A DNA stretch of 64,000 nucleotides from Erwinia sp. E_sp_B01_1 (GTDB lineage: Bacteria; Pseudomonadota; Gammaproteobacteria; Enterobacterales; Enterobacteriaceae): assembly GCF_036865545.1 (NCBI RefSeq), contig NZ_CP142208.1:3906001-3970000 (forward strand), read 5' to 3'. The notes under the pieces were generated by a model that saw only the letters and a program-made list of their open reading frames with translations, was not told the DNA's origin and did no database searches. Shown piece after piece: positions 1 through 10,210 of this stretch (the stretch's first letter is position 1; each line of letters starts with the position of its first letter). The position numbers and the translations under genes are program-made.

Positions 1-748
1 TCTGATAAGTGAGGATCAGGTTACCGTACTCTTCGGCGGTGCGAAGCTGATCGTTGGCATCAATGGTCACCGAGTGATACTGGCCGTCAAAGCCCCCTTT
101 CGAGCCGTTGACGTTGCTGTTGCCGATCAGGGTGTTGACGTCTTCCAGGGTTAAACCGTGGGCCGCCAGCGCTTTGGGGTCCATCTGCACGCGGATGGCA
201 GGCTGATGCCCGCCCGCCAGCGTCACCATTCCCACACCGGATATTTGCGACAGCTTCAGCGCGATACGGGTGTTAACCAGATCCTGCACTTTGATCAGCG
301 GCAGGGTGTCGGAACTCGCTGCCAGAGTAATCACTGCGGTATCCGCTGGATTGACCTTTTTGTAGGTTGGCGGATTGGGTAAATCTGTTGGAAGCAGGCT
401 GTCAGCGGCATTGATCGCCGCCTGCACTTCCTGCTCGGCCACATCCAGCGACAGATCGAGAGAGAACTTCAGGGTGATAACCGAAGAGCCGCTTGAGCTG
501 CTGGACGCCATCTGGCTCAGGCCGGCCATCTGTCCCAGCTGGCGTTCCAGCGGCGCGGTTACCGAGGAGGCCATCACATCCGGGCTGGCGCCGGGATAGA
601 GGGTGCTGACCTGAATGGTCGGATAGTCCACCTGCGGCAGCGCCGAAGTGGAGAGAAAGCGGTAAGCGAAGATCCCGGAGAGCAAAACGGCGACCATCAG
701 CAGGATGGTGGCTACCGGACGTTCGATAAAGATGCGCGAAGGATTCAT
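1..748 (-). CDS. mdtB: MdtB-like RND multidrug efflux permease (N-terminal part, runs off the window)
   Basis: Inner-membrane proton-driven drug efflux permease of the RND/HAE1 family. Only the first 249 codons are inside the window. The start ATG overlaps the stop of the upstream adaptor gene in an ATGA arrangement, typical of translational coupling in mdtABC. The visible part has the first transmembrane helix (residues about 8-28), then the porter-domain signature [20 protein letters not shown] and a region very close in order and wording to E. coli MdtB up to residue 249. Compared with E. coli MdtB, the N-terminus is about a dozen residues shorter. An MdtC partner is expected beyond the left edge but cannot be seen. 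A MuxB-type name would fit equally well. Confidence 0.87.
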   Translation of the reverse strand, partial: MNPSRIFIERPVATILLMVAVLLSGIFAYRFLSTSALPQVDYPTIQVSTLYPGASPDVMASSVTAPLERQLGQMAGLSQMASSSSSGSSVITLKFSLDLSLDVAEQEVQAAINAADSLLPTDLPNPPTYKKVNPADTAVITLAASSDTLPLIKVQDLVNTRIALKLSQISGVGMVTLAGGHQPAIRVQMDPKALAAHGLTLEDVNTLIGNSNVNGSKGGFDGQYHSVTIDANDQLRTAEEYGNLILTYQ

Positions 749-1968
749 TGCGCTTTCGCGCTCCCGCTGGCTGCTTTGGTATCAGAGTCGCTGACAACGG
801 AAACTTTGCTGCCATTGCTGAGACGGTCAATGCCTTCGGTCACCACCTGCTCGCCTGCGCTCACGCCGGAGAGAATGGCCTGCAGCGTTTCACCCAGCGT
901 CGGGCCGGTTTTCACCTGTTTACGCGTGACGGTTTTATCCTGATTGATCACATAGACAAAGCTGCCATCGCTGCTGAGCTGCAGCGCCTGAGCAGGGATA
1001 ACCGTGGCCTGTTTCAGCGTGCCGGTCTGCAAACGCAGGTTAACGAACTGATTCGGATAGAGCGCCTCATCCTGGTTAGCAAACAGCGCTTTCAGCTCTA
1101 CCGAGCCGGTGCTGGTGTCGATCTGGTTACTGATAAACTGCACGTCACCCTGCGCCAGCTGGCTGTCACCGTTCTGATCGAAGGCGGTAGCCGGAAGGCT
1201 CTGGCCGTTGTGCAGCGCTTTCAGCAGCGTGGGAATATTATTCTGTGGCACGCTGAAGGTTACGGCAGCAGGCTGTGTCTGGGTAATGGTGACGATACCG
1301 GTGGTGTCGGTGCTGTGAACCATGTTGCCGGCATCCACCAGGCGTAACCCGGCGCGACCCGCAATCGGCGAGGTAATCTTCGAAAACTCAATGTTCAGTT
1401 TTGCGGAGGCAATCTGCGCCTCATCGCCTTTAACAGCACCACTGTACTGACCCACGGTGGCCACCTGGCTGTCCAGGTCCTGACGCGACAGCGAGTCCTG
1501 AGCAAAGAGTGTGCGGTAACGGGCCAGCGTCAGCTGGGCACTTTTCAGCAGCGCCTGGTTCTGATTAAGATCGCCCTGATACTGCGCCAGCGTCGCCTGA
1601 TAGCTGCGCGGATCGATCTGCGCCAGTACCTGCCCCGCTTCGACTTTTTGCCCTTCGGTGAACATAACTTTAGTCAGCTGTCCGTCGACCCTGCTGGTGA
1701 CCGTCACCGTAGCGTTGGGAATAACCGTCCCCAGCGCGGTCAGATAGACCGGCACGTCAGCCGTGGTCACCTTTCCGGCATGAACCGGCGTGACAGCCCC
1801 CGACATCATCCCCGGCCCGCCAGGTCCCCCCATGCCTCCGGGGCCACCCGCGGGCCCGGCACCCTGGGGCCAGAAGCGCCAGACCAGCAGCGCAACGAGA
1901 ATGACCAGGATCGCTAAAAGGAATTTTTTACGTCGGGAGGATGCCGCTTTATTAGTCGTTGGGGTCAT
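745..1968 (-). CDS. mdtA: MdtA-like periplasmic adaptor (membrane fusion protein) of an RND pump
   Basis: Links the MdtBC permease to an outer-membrane channel. The 407-residue protein has a basic N-terminus followed by a single membrane anchor (about residues 14-31), then an unusual run of Gly, Pro and Met residues (about 36-56), and then the adaptor core with lipoyl and alpha-hairpin segments and a C-terminal beta-barrel. I chose the ATG at 1968; a TTG 36 bases upstream would add 12 residues but has no better ribosome site. It is followed directly by mdtB with overlapping stop and start codons. The gene lies about 160 bp after the preceding pump's outer-membrane factor, so it probably has its own promoter. 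Confidence 0.85.
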   Translation of the reverse strand: MTPTTNKAASSRRKKFLLAILVILVALLVWRFWPQGAGPAGGPGGMGGPGGPGMMSGAVTPVHAGKVTTADVPVYLTALGTVIPNATVTVTSRVDGQLTKVMFTEGQKVEAGQVLAQIDPRSYQATLAQYQGDLNQNQALLKSAQLTLARYRTLFAQDSLSRQDLDSQVATVGQYSGAVKGDEAQIASAKLNIEFSKITSPIAGRAGLRLVDAGNMVHSTDTTGIVTITQTQPAAVTFSVPQNNIPTLLKALHNGQSLPATAFDQNGDSQLAQGDVQFISNQIDTSTGSVELKALFANQDEALYPNQFVNLRLQTGTLKQATVIPAQALQLSSDGSFVYVINQDKTVTRKQVKTGPTLGETLQAILSGVSAGEQVVTEGIDRLSNGSKVSVVSDSDTKAASGSAKAQ

Positions 1969-2100
1969 GGGGCTCTGTGGAATCAAATCGGACAAAGGGT
2001 TCAACGGGGGCTTTTGCCCTCGCCTGGAAAAGAATCAGGCCAGGGTCGCTGGCCTGCCGCTATTATGAGCGAGTGGGCTGATTACATTCCATCCTCAGCG

Positions 2101-2117
2101 CGTAAGGATTGCGTAAG
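2101..2117 (-). promoter_or_regulatory. Direct repeat CTTACG-N5-CTTACG upstream of mdtA
   Basis: Read on the minus strand, two identical hexamers are separated by five bases, an 11-bp period typical of OmpR-family response-regulator boxes. The form resembles the PmrA/BasR box (CTTAAG-N5-CTTAAG) with one mismatch in each half. It lies about 130 bp upstream of the mdtA start. The role is inferred only from spacing and position. Confidence 0.3.
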
Positions 2118-2130
2118 GAATTCCGGAAAA

Positions 2131-3537
2131 TCATGATTTCCATCCCCCTCCAAGCGCTTTATACAGGGTAATTTGCTGGTTTAACCGGCCTAACTGAGTG
2201 GTTATCAGGGATTGCTGCGCCGTATACAGCGATCTCTGCGCCACCAGCACGTTGAGGTAGTTATCCACCCCCTGCTGATAACGGATGTGCGCAAAATCGT
2301 AGTTGCGCTGATTCGCTTTTTCATCCAGCTCGCGCGCCGTCAGCTCCTCTTTGTAAGTATCCTGGCCCGCCAGCGCATCCCCCACTTCTTTAAAGGCGGT
2401 CTGAATCGCCTTCTCATAGTCGGCTATTTCAATGCGCTTTTGCAGATGAGCGATATCCAGATTTGCCGAGTTTACGCCGCCATCAAAAATGGGCAGGTTA
2501 ATGCTGGGACCGAATGACCAGGCTGCTGTGCCCCCTTCAAGCAAATGCCCAAGGCTGCTGGAAGTGGAACCACCGGATGCGGTGAGGCTGATGCTGGGGA
2601 AAAAGGCCGCACGCGCCGCACCAATATTGGCATTCGCCGCTTTCAGCTCATGTTCTGCCGAGAGAATGTCCGGGCGACGGGTCAGCAGGTCGGACGGTAA
2701 ACCTGACGGCGTGGCCGGGAAGTGCCACTCTTTGTTGAGTTTCGCACCGGCCAGCATATCTGCTGGCAGATCGGTGCCCACCAGCAGCGCCAGCGCGTTC
2801 ACATCCTGGCGCACCTGACGGGTGTAGGAAGCCACATCGGCCTGCGCGGTGCGCACCGAGGTTTCCGCCTGTACCAAATCCTGCTCGCTGCTGACGCCCC
2901 CCTCCACACTGCGTTTAGTGAGGTTATACGAATCCTGCTGGCTGGTGACCGTATCCTGCGCCAGCTTGAGTAATTCATTATCCGCGCACAGCGACAGGTA
3001 AGCCGAAGCCACCTCTGAGATCAGGCTGATCTGGGTCGCCCGCTGGGTGGCCGCCGTCGCCAGATAGCTTTCCAGCGCCTGATCCCTGAGGCTGCGCAGA
3101 CGTCCGAAGAAATCCAGCTCCCAGGCCGTAACGCCCAGGTTGCTGCTCAGTTCATGATAGGTCACCGGCCCGGTTGAAGCCGTGTTGTACAAATTGCCGG
3201 GCAGGTGCGCCGAGGTCTGTGACGCGCTCAGGTCAACGGAGGGCAGCAGGGCTGCCCGGTCAATCTGTACCTGGGAACGCGCTACATCCACATTCAGCGC
3301 GGCCACCCGCAGGTCACGGTTGTTCGCCAGCGACAGCGCAATCAGCTTGTGCATCACCGGATCGGTGAAGAAGTTCTGCCAGCTGATATCTGCGCCATTT
3401 CCGGCCTGAGCATTTTGAGTGTAATGCGCCGCAACGGGCAGCGCCGGGCGCTGATAATCGGGCTCCATGGTACAACCGCTGAGCACCAGCATCACCGCAA
3501 CCGGCAACGCGGCCAGCGAAAAAGTCTTACGAAGCAT
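2131..3537 (-). CDS. Outer-membrane factor lipoprotein of an RND efflux system (NodT/OprM type)
   Basis: Forms the trimeric outer-membrane channel of a tripartite pump. The 468-residue protein starts with a lipoprotein signal peptide ending in LSGC (Cys22), followed by the usual MEPDYQRP segment. Two internally repeated outer-membrane-efflux domains follow, with the typical [17 protein letters not shown] motif around residues 130-150 and a matching C-terminal [17 protein letters not shown] segment. Its start overlaps the end of the AcrB-like permease by 11 bases, so it is the third gene of the adaptor-permease-channel operon. It may serve the neighbouring MdtABC-like pump as well, since no second channel gene is visible. 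Confidence 0.88.
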   Translation of the reverse strand: MLRKTFSLAALPVAVMLVLSGCTMEPDYQRPALPVAAHYTQNAQAGNGADISWQNFFTDPVMHKLIALSLANNRDLRVAALNVDVARSQVQIDRAALLPSVDLSASQTSAHLPGNLYNTASTGPVTYHELSSNLGVTAWELDFFGRLRSLRDQALESYLATAATQRATQISLISEVASAYLSLCADNELLKLAQDTVTSQQDSYNLTKRSVEGGVSSEQDLVQAETSVRTAQADVASYTRQVRQDVNALALLVGTDLPADMLAGAKLNKEWHFPATPSGLPSDLLTRRPDILSAEHELKAANANIGAARAAFFPSISLTASGGSTSSSLGHLLEGGTAAWSFGPSINLPIFDGGVNSANLDIAHLQKRIEIADYEKAIQTAFKEVGDALAGQDTYKEELTARELDEKANQRNYDFAHIRYQQGVDNYLNVLVAQRSLYTAQQSLITTQLGRLNQQITLYKALGGGWKS

Positions 3538-6500
3538 GAGTTTTTACCTTGGATTTTTTCTTAGCAGAGAAGCGCTGTGCCACCACAACGTAAAACATCG
3601 GCACAAAGAAGATCGCCAGGAAGGTCGCGGTAATCATCCCGCCTACCACGGCGGTGCCGATGGAGTGCTGACTGCCCGCCCCGGCCCCGCTGGAGATCGT
3701 CAGCGGCAACACGCCGAGCACAAAGGCCATTGAGGTCATAATGATGGGGCGGATACGCAGTTTTGCCGCTTCCAGCGCGGCCTCCACCAGGCCTTTACCC
3801 TCTTTCTCGTGCAGCTCTTTGGCGAACTCCACAATCAGAATGGCGTTTTTCGCCGCCAGCCCGACAGTGGTCAGCAGGCCGACCTGGAAGAAGACGTCGT
3901 TTTCCAGCCCGCGCATCAGCACTGCCAGCAGCGTGCCCAGCACGCCAAGCGGCACCACAAGGATTACCGAGAAGGGAATCGACCAGCTCTCATACAACGC
4001 AGCCAGACACAGGAACACCACCAGGATGGAGATCGAATAGAGTGCTGGCGTTTGCGAGCCGGAACTCTGCTCTTCATACGACAGCCCATGCCACTGTACT
4101 TTGAAGCCCGCAGGCAATTTAGCGGCAATCTCCTGCACCGCCTGGGTGGCATCGCCCGAGCTGTAACCCGAGGCTGGAGAACCCATGATCTCCACCGCAG
4201 AAATGCCGTTGAAGCGCTCATAACGCGGTGAACCGTATTCCCACTTCCCGCTACCGAAAGCGGAGAATGGCACCATGTCGCCGCTGGTATTGCGGAAATA
4301 CCACTTGTTGAGATCCTCCGGCGTCACGCGGGAGCCAGCGTTACCCTGCAGATAGACTTTCTTCACGCGGCCGTGATAAATGAACTGGTTAACATAGGTT
4401 GAACCCCAGGCCGTGGAGAGCGTGTCGTTGATATCTTCCAGGCTCAGGCCCAGAGCACGCGCGCGTTCATCATCAATGATCAGGTGATACTGCGGCTCAT
4501 CCTCCATGCCGTTTGGACGGGTCGCCATCAGGCGCTTATCCTTCGCCGCCATCCCCAGGAACTGGTTACGCGCGGCCATCAAAGCTTCATGCCCCTGGTT
4601 GTCAGTATCCTGCAGGAAGAAGTCGAAACCGGTGGCATTCCCCAGCTCCATCACCGCCGGTGGCACCAGCGCAAACACTTTGGCATCTTTCAGGGTGGCG
4701 AAGTGCGCCATGGTGCGCTGTGCCAGTTTTTGCACCGTCTGGTCACTGTTACGCTGCGCCCAGGGCTTGAGCAGCACAAAGGACATGGCCGTGTTTTCCC
4801 CACGCCCGGAGAAGCTGAAGCCGTTTGGTGAGAACACCGAGCTGACTTCCGGTTCGTTCTTCAGCAGCCAGGACTGAATCTCATCCAGCACCTGCTGAGT
4901 TCGTTCACTTGACGCATTGGCTGGCAGGGTGGTTTGCATCATCATTACCCCCTGATCCTCATCCGGCAGGAACGAGGTTGGCACGCGGGTGAACAGATAA
5001 CCGGTGGCGGCAACCAGCAGCAGATAAATCGCCAGGAACAGGTTACGTTTGGAGATTATCGCTCCCACACCCTGGGTGTAATGCAGTGTACCGGCATCAA
5101 ACTTGCGGTTAAACCAGCCCGCCATGCCACGGGTTTTGTGCTCCGCCGAGCCGGGTTTCAGCAGGGTCGCACAGAGGGCAGGCGTGAAGATCAACGCCAT
5201 CAGCACCGACAGGGCCATCGCCGACACGATGGTGATGGAGAACTGCCGGTAAATAACCCCGGTAGATCCGCTAAAGAACGCCATCGGCAACAGCACCGCC
5301 GAGAGCACCAGCGCAATCCCAAACAGCGCGCCCTGGATCTGTTCCATGGACTTTATCGTCGCGGCCTTCGGGTCCAGCCCTTCGTCGTGCATCACGCGCT
5401 CGACGTTTTCCACCACCACGATCGCATCGTCCACCAGCAAGCCTATCGCCAGCACCATGCCAAACATCGTCAGGGTATTTATGGTGTAGCCACAGGCAGA
5501 CAGAATCCCGAACGTTCCCAACAGCACCACAGGCACGACCAGGGTGGTGATCAGCGTGGCGCGCAGGTTTTGCAGGAACACCAGCATCACCAGGAACACC
5601 AGGGCGATCGCTTCAAACAGGGTTTTTACGACCTCTTCAATCGAGGCACTGACCACCGGCGAAGTGTCATACGGGAAGGTCACTTCCACGCCATCCGGCA
5701 GGGAAGATTTGATGCCGTCTACCGTGGTGCGTACCGCGTTGATCGCATCCAGCACGTTAGCCCCACTCGCCAGGCGCAGCGCCATACCGGCAGAAGGTTT
5801 GCCGTTGTAGGTGGCGGAAATGCTGTAATCCTGCGGCCCCAGATCGACTTTCGCCACATCGCGCAGACGAACCTGAGATCCATCCGGATTAACCTTCAGC
5901 AGGATGTTCTGGAACGCTTTCACCGACTGAAGACGGGTTTTACCGATAATGGTCGCGCTGAATTTGGCACCTGGAACGGTGGGTAACCCGGCCAGCTTAC
6001 CGCTGGAGATCTGCACGTTCTGCTGAGTGATAGCGGTAGAAACATCCGCCGGGATCAGCTGATATTTATCGAGTTTTGCAGGATCGAGCCAGATACGCAT
6101 ACCGTATTCCGACCCCATCACCATAAAATCGCCCACGCCTTTAGTCCGCGATACCGGATCTTCCAGTTTGGACACCAGCAGGTCTGCCAGATCGCCGTTG
6201 CTCATTTTCCCGTTGGTTGAAATCAGGCTGACCACCAGCATAAAGTTGGCCTGATATTTACGCACGTTGATCCCCTGCTGGGTCACTTCGGTCGGCAACT
6301 GCGATTCGGCAAGCGAAACTTTGTTCTGTACCTGCACCTGAGCGATATCCGGATCGGTTCCCTGATCAAAAGTCACGATGATGGTGGCGCTACCGTCGCT
6401 GTTACTCTGCGATTCGATGTAGCGCATATTGTCGATGCCGCTGAGCTGCTGCTCAATAACCTGAACCACGGTGTTCTGCGCGGTTTCAGCGCTGGCACCC

Positions 6501-6649
6501 GGATAGGTCACCTGAACCGAGATAGCCGGAGGGGCAATGTTGGGATACTGGTTGATGGGCAATTTGAGAATGGACAAGCCCCCAATCAGCATCACGATAA
6601 TCGCCACCACCCAGGCAAAGATCGGGCGCTCAATAAAGAATTTAGACAT
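3527..6649 (-). CDS. AcrB/MexB-like RND (HAE1) multidrug efflux permease
   Basis: A 1040-residue inner-membrane proton antiporter that captures drugs from the periplasm and outer leaflet. It begins with the family-typical [17 protein letters not shown]. It carries the two transmembrane-4 aspartates of the proton relay in [17 protein letters not shown] (about residues 405-408) and the matching lysine in [14 protein letters not shown] (about 930-940). Its length is normal (AcrB has 1049). A GAGGAAA ribosome site overlaps the stop of the upstream adaptor and the 3' end overlaps the outer-membrane factor, so the three genes form one operon. It is a homologue rather than the main AcrB, because an own channel gene in the operon is typical of MexAB-OprM-like accessory pumps. 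Confidence 0.92.
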   Translation of the reverse strand: MSKFFIERPIFAWVVAIIVMLIGGLSILKLPINQYPNIAPPAISVQVTYPGASAETAQNTVVQVIEQQLSGIDNMRYIESQSNSDGSATIIVTFDQGTDPDIAQVQVQNKVSLAESQLPTEVTQQGINVRKYQANFMLVVSLISTNGKMSNGDLADLLVSKLEDPVSRTKGVGDFMVMGSEYGMRIWLDPAKLDKYQLIPADVSTAITQQNVQISSGKLAGLPTVPGAKFSATIIGKTRLQSVKAFQNILLKVNPDGSQVRLRDVAKVDLGPQDYSISATYNGKPSAGMALRLASGANVLDAINAVRTTVDGIKSSLPDGVEVTFPYDTSPVVSASIEEVVKTLFEAIALVFLVMLVFLQNLRATLITTLVVPVVLLGTFGILSACGYTINTLTMFGMVLAIGLLVDDAIVVVENVERVMHDEGLDPKAATIKSMEQIQGALFGIALVLSAVLLPMAFFSGSTGVIYRQFSITIVSAMALSVLMALIFTPALCATLLKPGSAEHKTRGMAGWFNRKFDAGTLHYTQGVGAIISKRNLFLAIYLLLVAATGYLFTRVPTSFLPDEDQGVMMMQTTLPANASSERTQQVLDEIQSWLLKNEPEVSSVFSPNGFSFSGRGENTAMSFVLLKPWAQRNSDQTVQKLAQRTMAHFATLKDAKVFALVPPAVMELGNATGFDFFLQDTDNQGHEALMAARNQFLGMAAKDKRLMATRPNGMEDEPQYHLIIDDERARALGLSLEDINDTLSTAWGSTYVNQFIYHGRVKKVYLQGNAGSRVTPEDLNKWYFRNTSGDMVPFSAFGSGKWEYGSPRYERFNGISAVEIMGSPASGYSSGDATQAVQEIAAKLPAGFKVQWHGLSYEEQSSGSQTPALYSISILVVFLCLAALYESWSIPFSVILVVPLGVLGTLLAVLMRGLENDVFFQVGLLTTVGLAAKNAILIVEFAKELHEKEGKGLVEAALEAAKLRIRPIIMTSMAFVLGVLPLTISSGAGAGSQHSIGTAVVGGMITATFLAIFFVPMFYVVVAQRFSAKKKSKVKTHAS

Positions 6650-6659
6650 CAGATTTCCT

Positions 6660-7789
6660 CTACTGCGCTGAAGGATCGGTGGTGGTCAGATTGGCCTGCG
6701 GGGCAGCTTTGGGCTGGCTTTCGCTGGCGGTGACCTTCGCCCCCGAGCGCACGGTTTGCAGGCCATCCACAATCACGCGATCGCCAGCCTTCAGCCCTGA
6801 AGTCACCAGCCATTTGCCGTTGATCATCTCGCCGGTGGTAATGCTTTGCTGCGACACAGTGTTATCTGCGCTGACTGTAAAGACATACGGCTGACCTTTG
6901 GTGTCGTGCATGATCGCTTCCTGAGGCACAAGAATGCCCCGGTCTGCCACGCCCTGCGGGAAAGTTGCGTGAACGTACATACCCGGCAGCAGAATGCGGT
7001 CCGGATTGGGGAACGCGGCGCGCAGGGTGACGCTACCGGTGCCCTGATCAACCGTCACTTCCGAGAACTCCAGTTTGCCTGGCTGCGAATAAGGCGTGCC
7101 ATCTTCCAGGATCAGCTTCACCGACGCCGCGTTATCTCCTGCGGCTTTAAGCTTGCCGTCTGCCAGCGCGCGACGCTGACGCAGCAAATCCTGCGAGGAT
7201 TCACTGACGTCGACATAAACCGGATCCAGCTGTTGAATGGTGGTGAGGTAGCTGGTCTGCCCGTCAGTGACCAGTGCCCCCTCAGTAGAGAGAGAACGTC
7301 CGATATGGCCTGAAATGGGTGCGCGCACTTTGGTGTAATTGAGGTTGACCCGGGCAGTTGCCAGATCGGCCTGCGCCTCACGCGCGGAAGCCACAGCATC
7401 ATCGTAAGTCTGCCCGCTGATGGCATGCGCCGCCGCCAGCGGTTTGTAACGCTGGGCCAGTTTGCTGGCGTTAATTAATGTCGCTTCAGCTTTGTCATAC
7501 GCCGCCTGCCAGGTCGCCGGGTCGATCTGATAAAGCGGCTGGCCCGCTGTCACTTCACTGCCTTCGGTGTAGAGACGCTTGAGGATGATCCCGCTAACCT
7601 GAGGGCGAACCTCCGCCGTACGAACTGCCGTAGTGCGGCCAGGTAACCGGGTAAATAAGGTGACAGCTTCGCTCTTCAGGGTGGTTACCCCGACTGAGAC
7701 CGGGTCAGCCGCCGGGGGGAAGTAGTTGGCTGCCGATCGCAGGCGGACAACAGTAAGATCAGGCTCGCTGAAAGGATCTTTAAGCGCAT
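6660..7789 (-). pseudogene. AcrA-like lipoprotein adaptor of the RND pump, broken by a one-base frameshift near the N-terminus
   Basis: The ATG at 7789 opens a clean lipoprotein signal peptide ending LLLSAC (Cys17), with GAGA upstream. After about 30 codons this frame meets a stop. The rest of the protein, starting at the AADPVSVGVTTLKSE segment, is in another frame. Adding one C to the C6 run at 7714-7719 joins the two into a 376-residue AcrA-type adaptor of normal length, with the TAEVRPQVSGIILKRL lipoyl region and a typical C-terminal barrel. As written, a longer in-frame reading from about 7847 would give a non-exported N-terminus, which is not credible. Downstream genes are the permease and the channel. 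The cause is either a real slippage mutation or a missed base in sequencing. Confidence 0.82.
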
Positions 7790-7815
7790 GGTGAATTCTC
7801 AGAATAATAGTAATA

Positions 7816-7835
7816 ATGAGAGTGACTATTCTCAT
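7816..7835. promoter_or_regulatory. Inverted repeat ATGAGAGT-N4-ATTCTCAT, candidate repressor operator of the AcrAB-like operon
   Basis: Two 8-base arms with one mismatch surround a 4-base centre, 27 bp upstream of the adaptor start. The AT-rich surroundings also contain an AATAATAGTAATAAT stretch. Position and symmetry suit a TetR-type (AcrR-like) operator, although the sequence also has a loose likeness to a Fur box. No regulator gene lies next to it in the window. Confidence 0.4.
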
Positions 7836-7874
7836 AAAAGAGGACAAGTATAGGTGGGCCTGAAAAGAAGAAGT

Positions 7875-7891
7875 GTTAAGTTTCCGCTAAG
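7875..7891 (-). promoter_or_regulatory. Direct repeat CTTAGC-N5-CTTAAC upstream of the AcrAB-like operon
   Basis: Read on the minus strand, two CTTA half-sites recur with an 11-bp period about 90-100 bp upstream of the adaptor start. The spacing is the same as in the repeat upstream of mdtA at 2101-2117, which suggests that one response regulator may act on both pumps. This is inferred from two sites only. Confidence 0.28.
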
Positions 7892-8058
7892 TTAATTGTC
7901 CAAACGCTTCGGGCAAGCTTTCAGTGCTGAAAGGAGTAAAACCCCGTCCGCAAACGGTTACTTTTGTGCTTTTTTGGCGGCCTGGCTTAGCAAGGGGTCA
8001 TAAACCCTGTTTTTTTTGAGGTTAATTACAGGCTGGATTTTGTAAACCGGAGGTAACT

Positions 8059-8096
8059 GCAGGGCCGGAGATCGGCTTCCGGCCCTGCCTGTTTTC
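8059..8096. terminator. Strong hairpin downstream of the PBP3 paralogue
   Basis: A perfect 11-bp stem, GCAGGGCCGGA paired with TCCGGCCCTGC (8059-8069 and 8078-8088), has an 8-base loop. A short T run (GTTTT) follows on the plus strand, and none on the minus strand. It lies about 70 bp past the stop of the minus-strand PBP gene and probably ends or protects that transcript. The rest of 7892-8154 holds no gene; it has a T8 run at about 8011-8018. Confidence 0.5.
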
Positions 8097-8154
8097 AGAG
8101 ATCTGCAATGAAGTATTCTTGCAATTGAGATCGCCCTGGCGGGTAACTTATTGG

Positions 8155-9875
8155 CTACCCGCTATGGGTGGAGTAAAGCGCATCCGGTGCAATATTCATA
8201 TGTTTCAACACCGGCCCGATGATATTGCCAAAGACCGGCGCGGCTACGGAGCCACCAAAGTGATCGCCTGCTGTCGGATGGTTGATCATAATCACCAGCG
8301 CCACCTGAGGGTTACTGGCCGGTGCCACGCCAGCGGTGTAGTTGATATAACCGCCATCATATTTACCACTGTCACCCATCTTCTCAGCCGTACCGGTTTT
8401 GATAGCCAGACGATAGCCCGGTACCGCAGCACGAACCCCACTCCCCCTGGCAGGGCATCACTTTCCATCATATGCACCACGGATCGAACGTTGTCTTCAT
8501 CTGCGACCCGTTTGCCAATGACCGGTGGCGTCACTTTAGTGATTGAGAGCGGACGATAGATGCCAAATGAACCCAGGGTGGCATATTCACGGGCAATCTG
8601 TAGCGGGGTGACGCGCAGGCCATAGCCAAACGAGAACGTTGCCCGTTCGATGTCCGCCCAGCGCTCGCGGTGCAGGGGGAAGTAGCCCACGCTCTCACCG
8701 GTCAGCCCCAGTCCCGTTGGTTTACCCAGTCCGAATGCGCTGTAGGTGTTCACCAGCACTTCAGCAGGCATGGCCAGCGCGATATGCGAAACGCCGATAT
8801 CGCTCGATTTTTGCAGGATGCCGGTCATGGTCAGGCGTGGCCAGTGACCCACATCGCGGATCAGGTGGCCGTTAACACGGTAAGGGGTGGTATCCAGAAC
8901 CGAATCAGGCCGCACCAGTTTACGCGCCAGCCCTTCCATCACCACCAGCGGCTTGACGGTTGAACCTGGCTCATAGCTGTCGTTGATTGCCGTGTTACGC
9001 ATCTGATTAGCCGAGACGTTAACAAAGTTGTTCGGGTTAAATGAGGGATAAGATGCCATCCCGAGAATTTCCCCGGTGTCGATTTTGATCAGCACGGCCG
9101 CACCTGAATCAGCTTTGTTCAGCAGCACGCCATCCCGCAGTTTGCTGTAAAGCGTGTACTGATCGAACTTATCAATGCTCAGTTGCACCGTTGGCGGCTG
9201 GCGGGGAGGTTCGTAGTTGATCATCGCCACGATATTGCCATGCGCATCCTGGCGGTATTTCTCCACGCCTGGGGTGCCCTGCAGCACTTTATCAAAGCCT
9301 TTTTCAAGACCGGTAAGGCCGAGATTATCCGCCCCCACAATCCCCAGCAGTGGCCCGGTGGCATCGCTCATCGGATAGAAGCGGCTGTCATCATAAACGG
9401 TAGTGATGCCGGTCAGGTGCAGTTGGGAGATATCTTTAGCAATGCCGAGCTCAATTTTGCGCCCGAGGTAAAGGAAGCGGCGTTTAGGATTGGCGTTGAT
9501 CTGCTGAGCAATCTGCTCAGGGCGCTGATCAAGGGCGTTGGCCAGATACTCCCATTTGGCGCTGGTAAAATCAGGATGGGCTTCCAGCACGCGCTGGGGG
9601 TCGGCAATGATATCGCGTGATGGCACGCTCAGCGCCAGCGCCTCACCATTACGATCCAGCAGGGTTCCACGATTGGTGGGAAGCGTGACGGTACGCAACG
9701 AGCGTTCATCGGCCTGCTTTTCCAGCATCGGATGGTTGATCAGCTGCAAATCGCCTACCCACGCCAGCAAAATGACCAGACAGCCGAAGACGCCCGCACA
9801 AATCAGGCGGAAACGAAGAGGATGAAATGGAGATTTTGACTGATCTTTCGCGAGTAGTTTCTTTAAGCGGGACAT
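8155..9875 (-). pseudogene. FtsI/PBP3-type class B penicillin-binding protein paralogue, frameshifted before the KTG motif
   Basis: A peptidoglycan transpeptidase with an N-terminal cytoplasmic stretch and membrane anchor (about residues 22-42), a PBP dimerisation domain, and the transpeptidase domain with SxxK in EPGSTVKPL. The second motif reads SSD where E. coli FtsI has SSN. The frame breaks just after DALPGG. The KTGTAEKMG motif and the terminal 75 residues lie in another frame ending at 8155. One extra base in the G5 run (plus-strand C5 at 8443-8447) or the nearby G4 run restores a 573-residue protein (FtsI has 588). This looks like an accessory PBP3 such as the PBP3SAL paralogue of Salmonella, since it lies outside the dcw cluster. 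Without repair the product lacks a catalytic motif. Confidence 0.82.
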
Positions 9876-10046
9876 GGGTTTTCTACTGAAGTGAGCGGGA
9901 TAACTGACGGAGAGTTATACAAAAAATGGTGTGGAGATAACAGGGAAACTGTGTTTCAGATCGTGATTGCACCGCCACCGGGTGAAAGGCGCATAACCTG
10001 GTTCCCCAGTATATTCATCGGCTTACCGCTGCGGCGTTTTACAGGC

Positions 10047-10125
10047 AAAAAAAACCTGCGCATCTGCGCAGGTCGGTGAAACAAAGCATAAAACTTTTTG
10101 ATGTTCACCCATCAATACCTCTGGG
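10047..10125 (-). ncRNA. OmrA/OmrB-family small regulatory RNA
   Basis: The minus strand begins with CCCAGAGGTATTGATGGGTG at 10125, the conserved seed end of OmrA and OmrB. It ends with a terminator hairpin (stem ACCTGCGCA / TGCGCAGGT around 10054-10073) and a run of eight Ts at 10054-10047. The total is about 79 nt against 82-88 in E. coli. In E. coli the pair OmrA/OmrB lies next to galR; here one copy is seen, with bisC between it and galR. A TACAGT -10 element sits at the right distance (10132-10137) with a poor -35, as expected for an activator-dependent (OmpR) promoter. The known role is base-pairing repression of outer-membrane protein mRNAs with Hfq. Confidence 0.88.
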
Positions 10126-10210
10126 ACTAAGACTGTAGCAATCTGGCCGCTGCGCCTGCCAGCCAGGATTCGCAACAGTTCGCCGCAAACTGTAACCAGC
10201 TATGTGATTC

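Noticed and set aside
4934..5986. A 350-codon open frame opposite the AcrB-like gene
   Set aside because: Rich in His, Gln and Arg, as is usual for antisense readings of GC-rich genes; the AcrB-like frame is clearly the coding one.
7790..7847. Upstream start giving a longer AcrA-like protein
   Set aside because: The extension has no signal peptide and overlaps the promoter palindrome; the lipoprotein start at 7789 in the other frame is far more credible.
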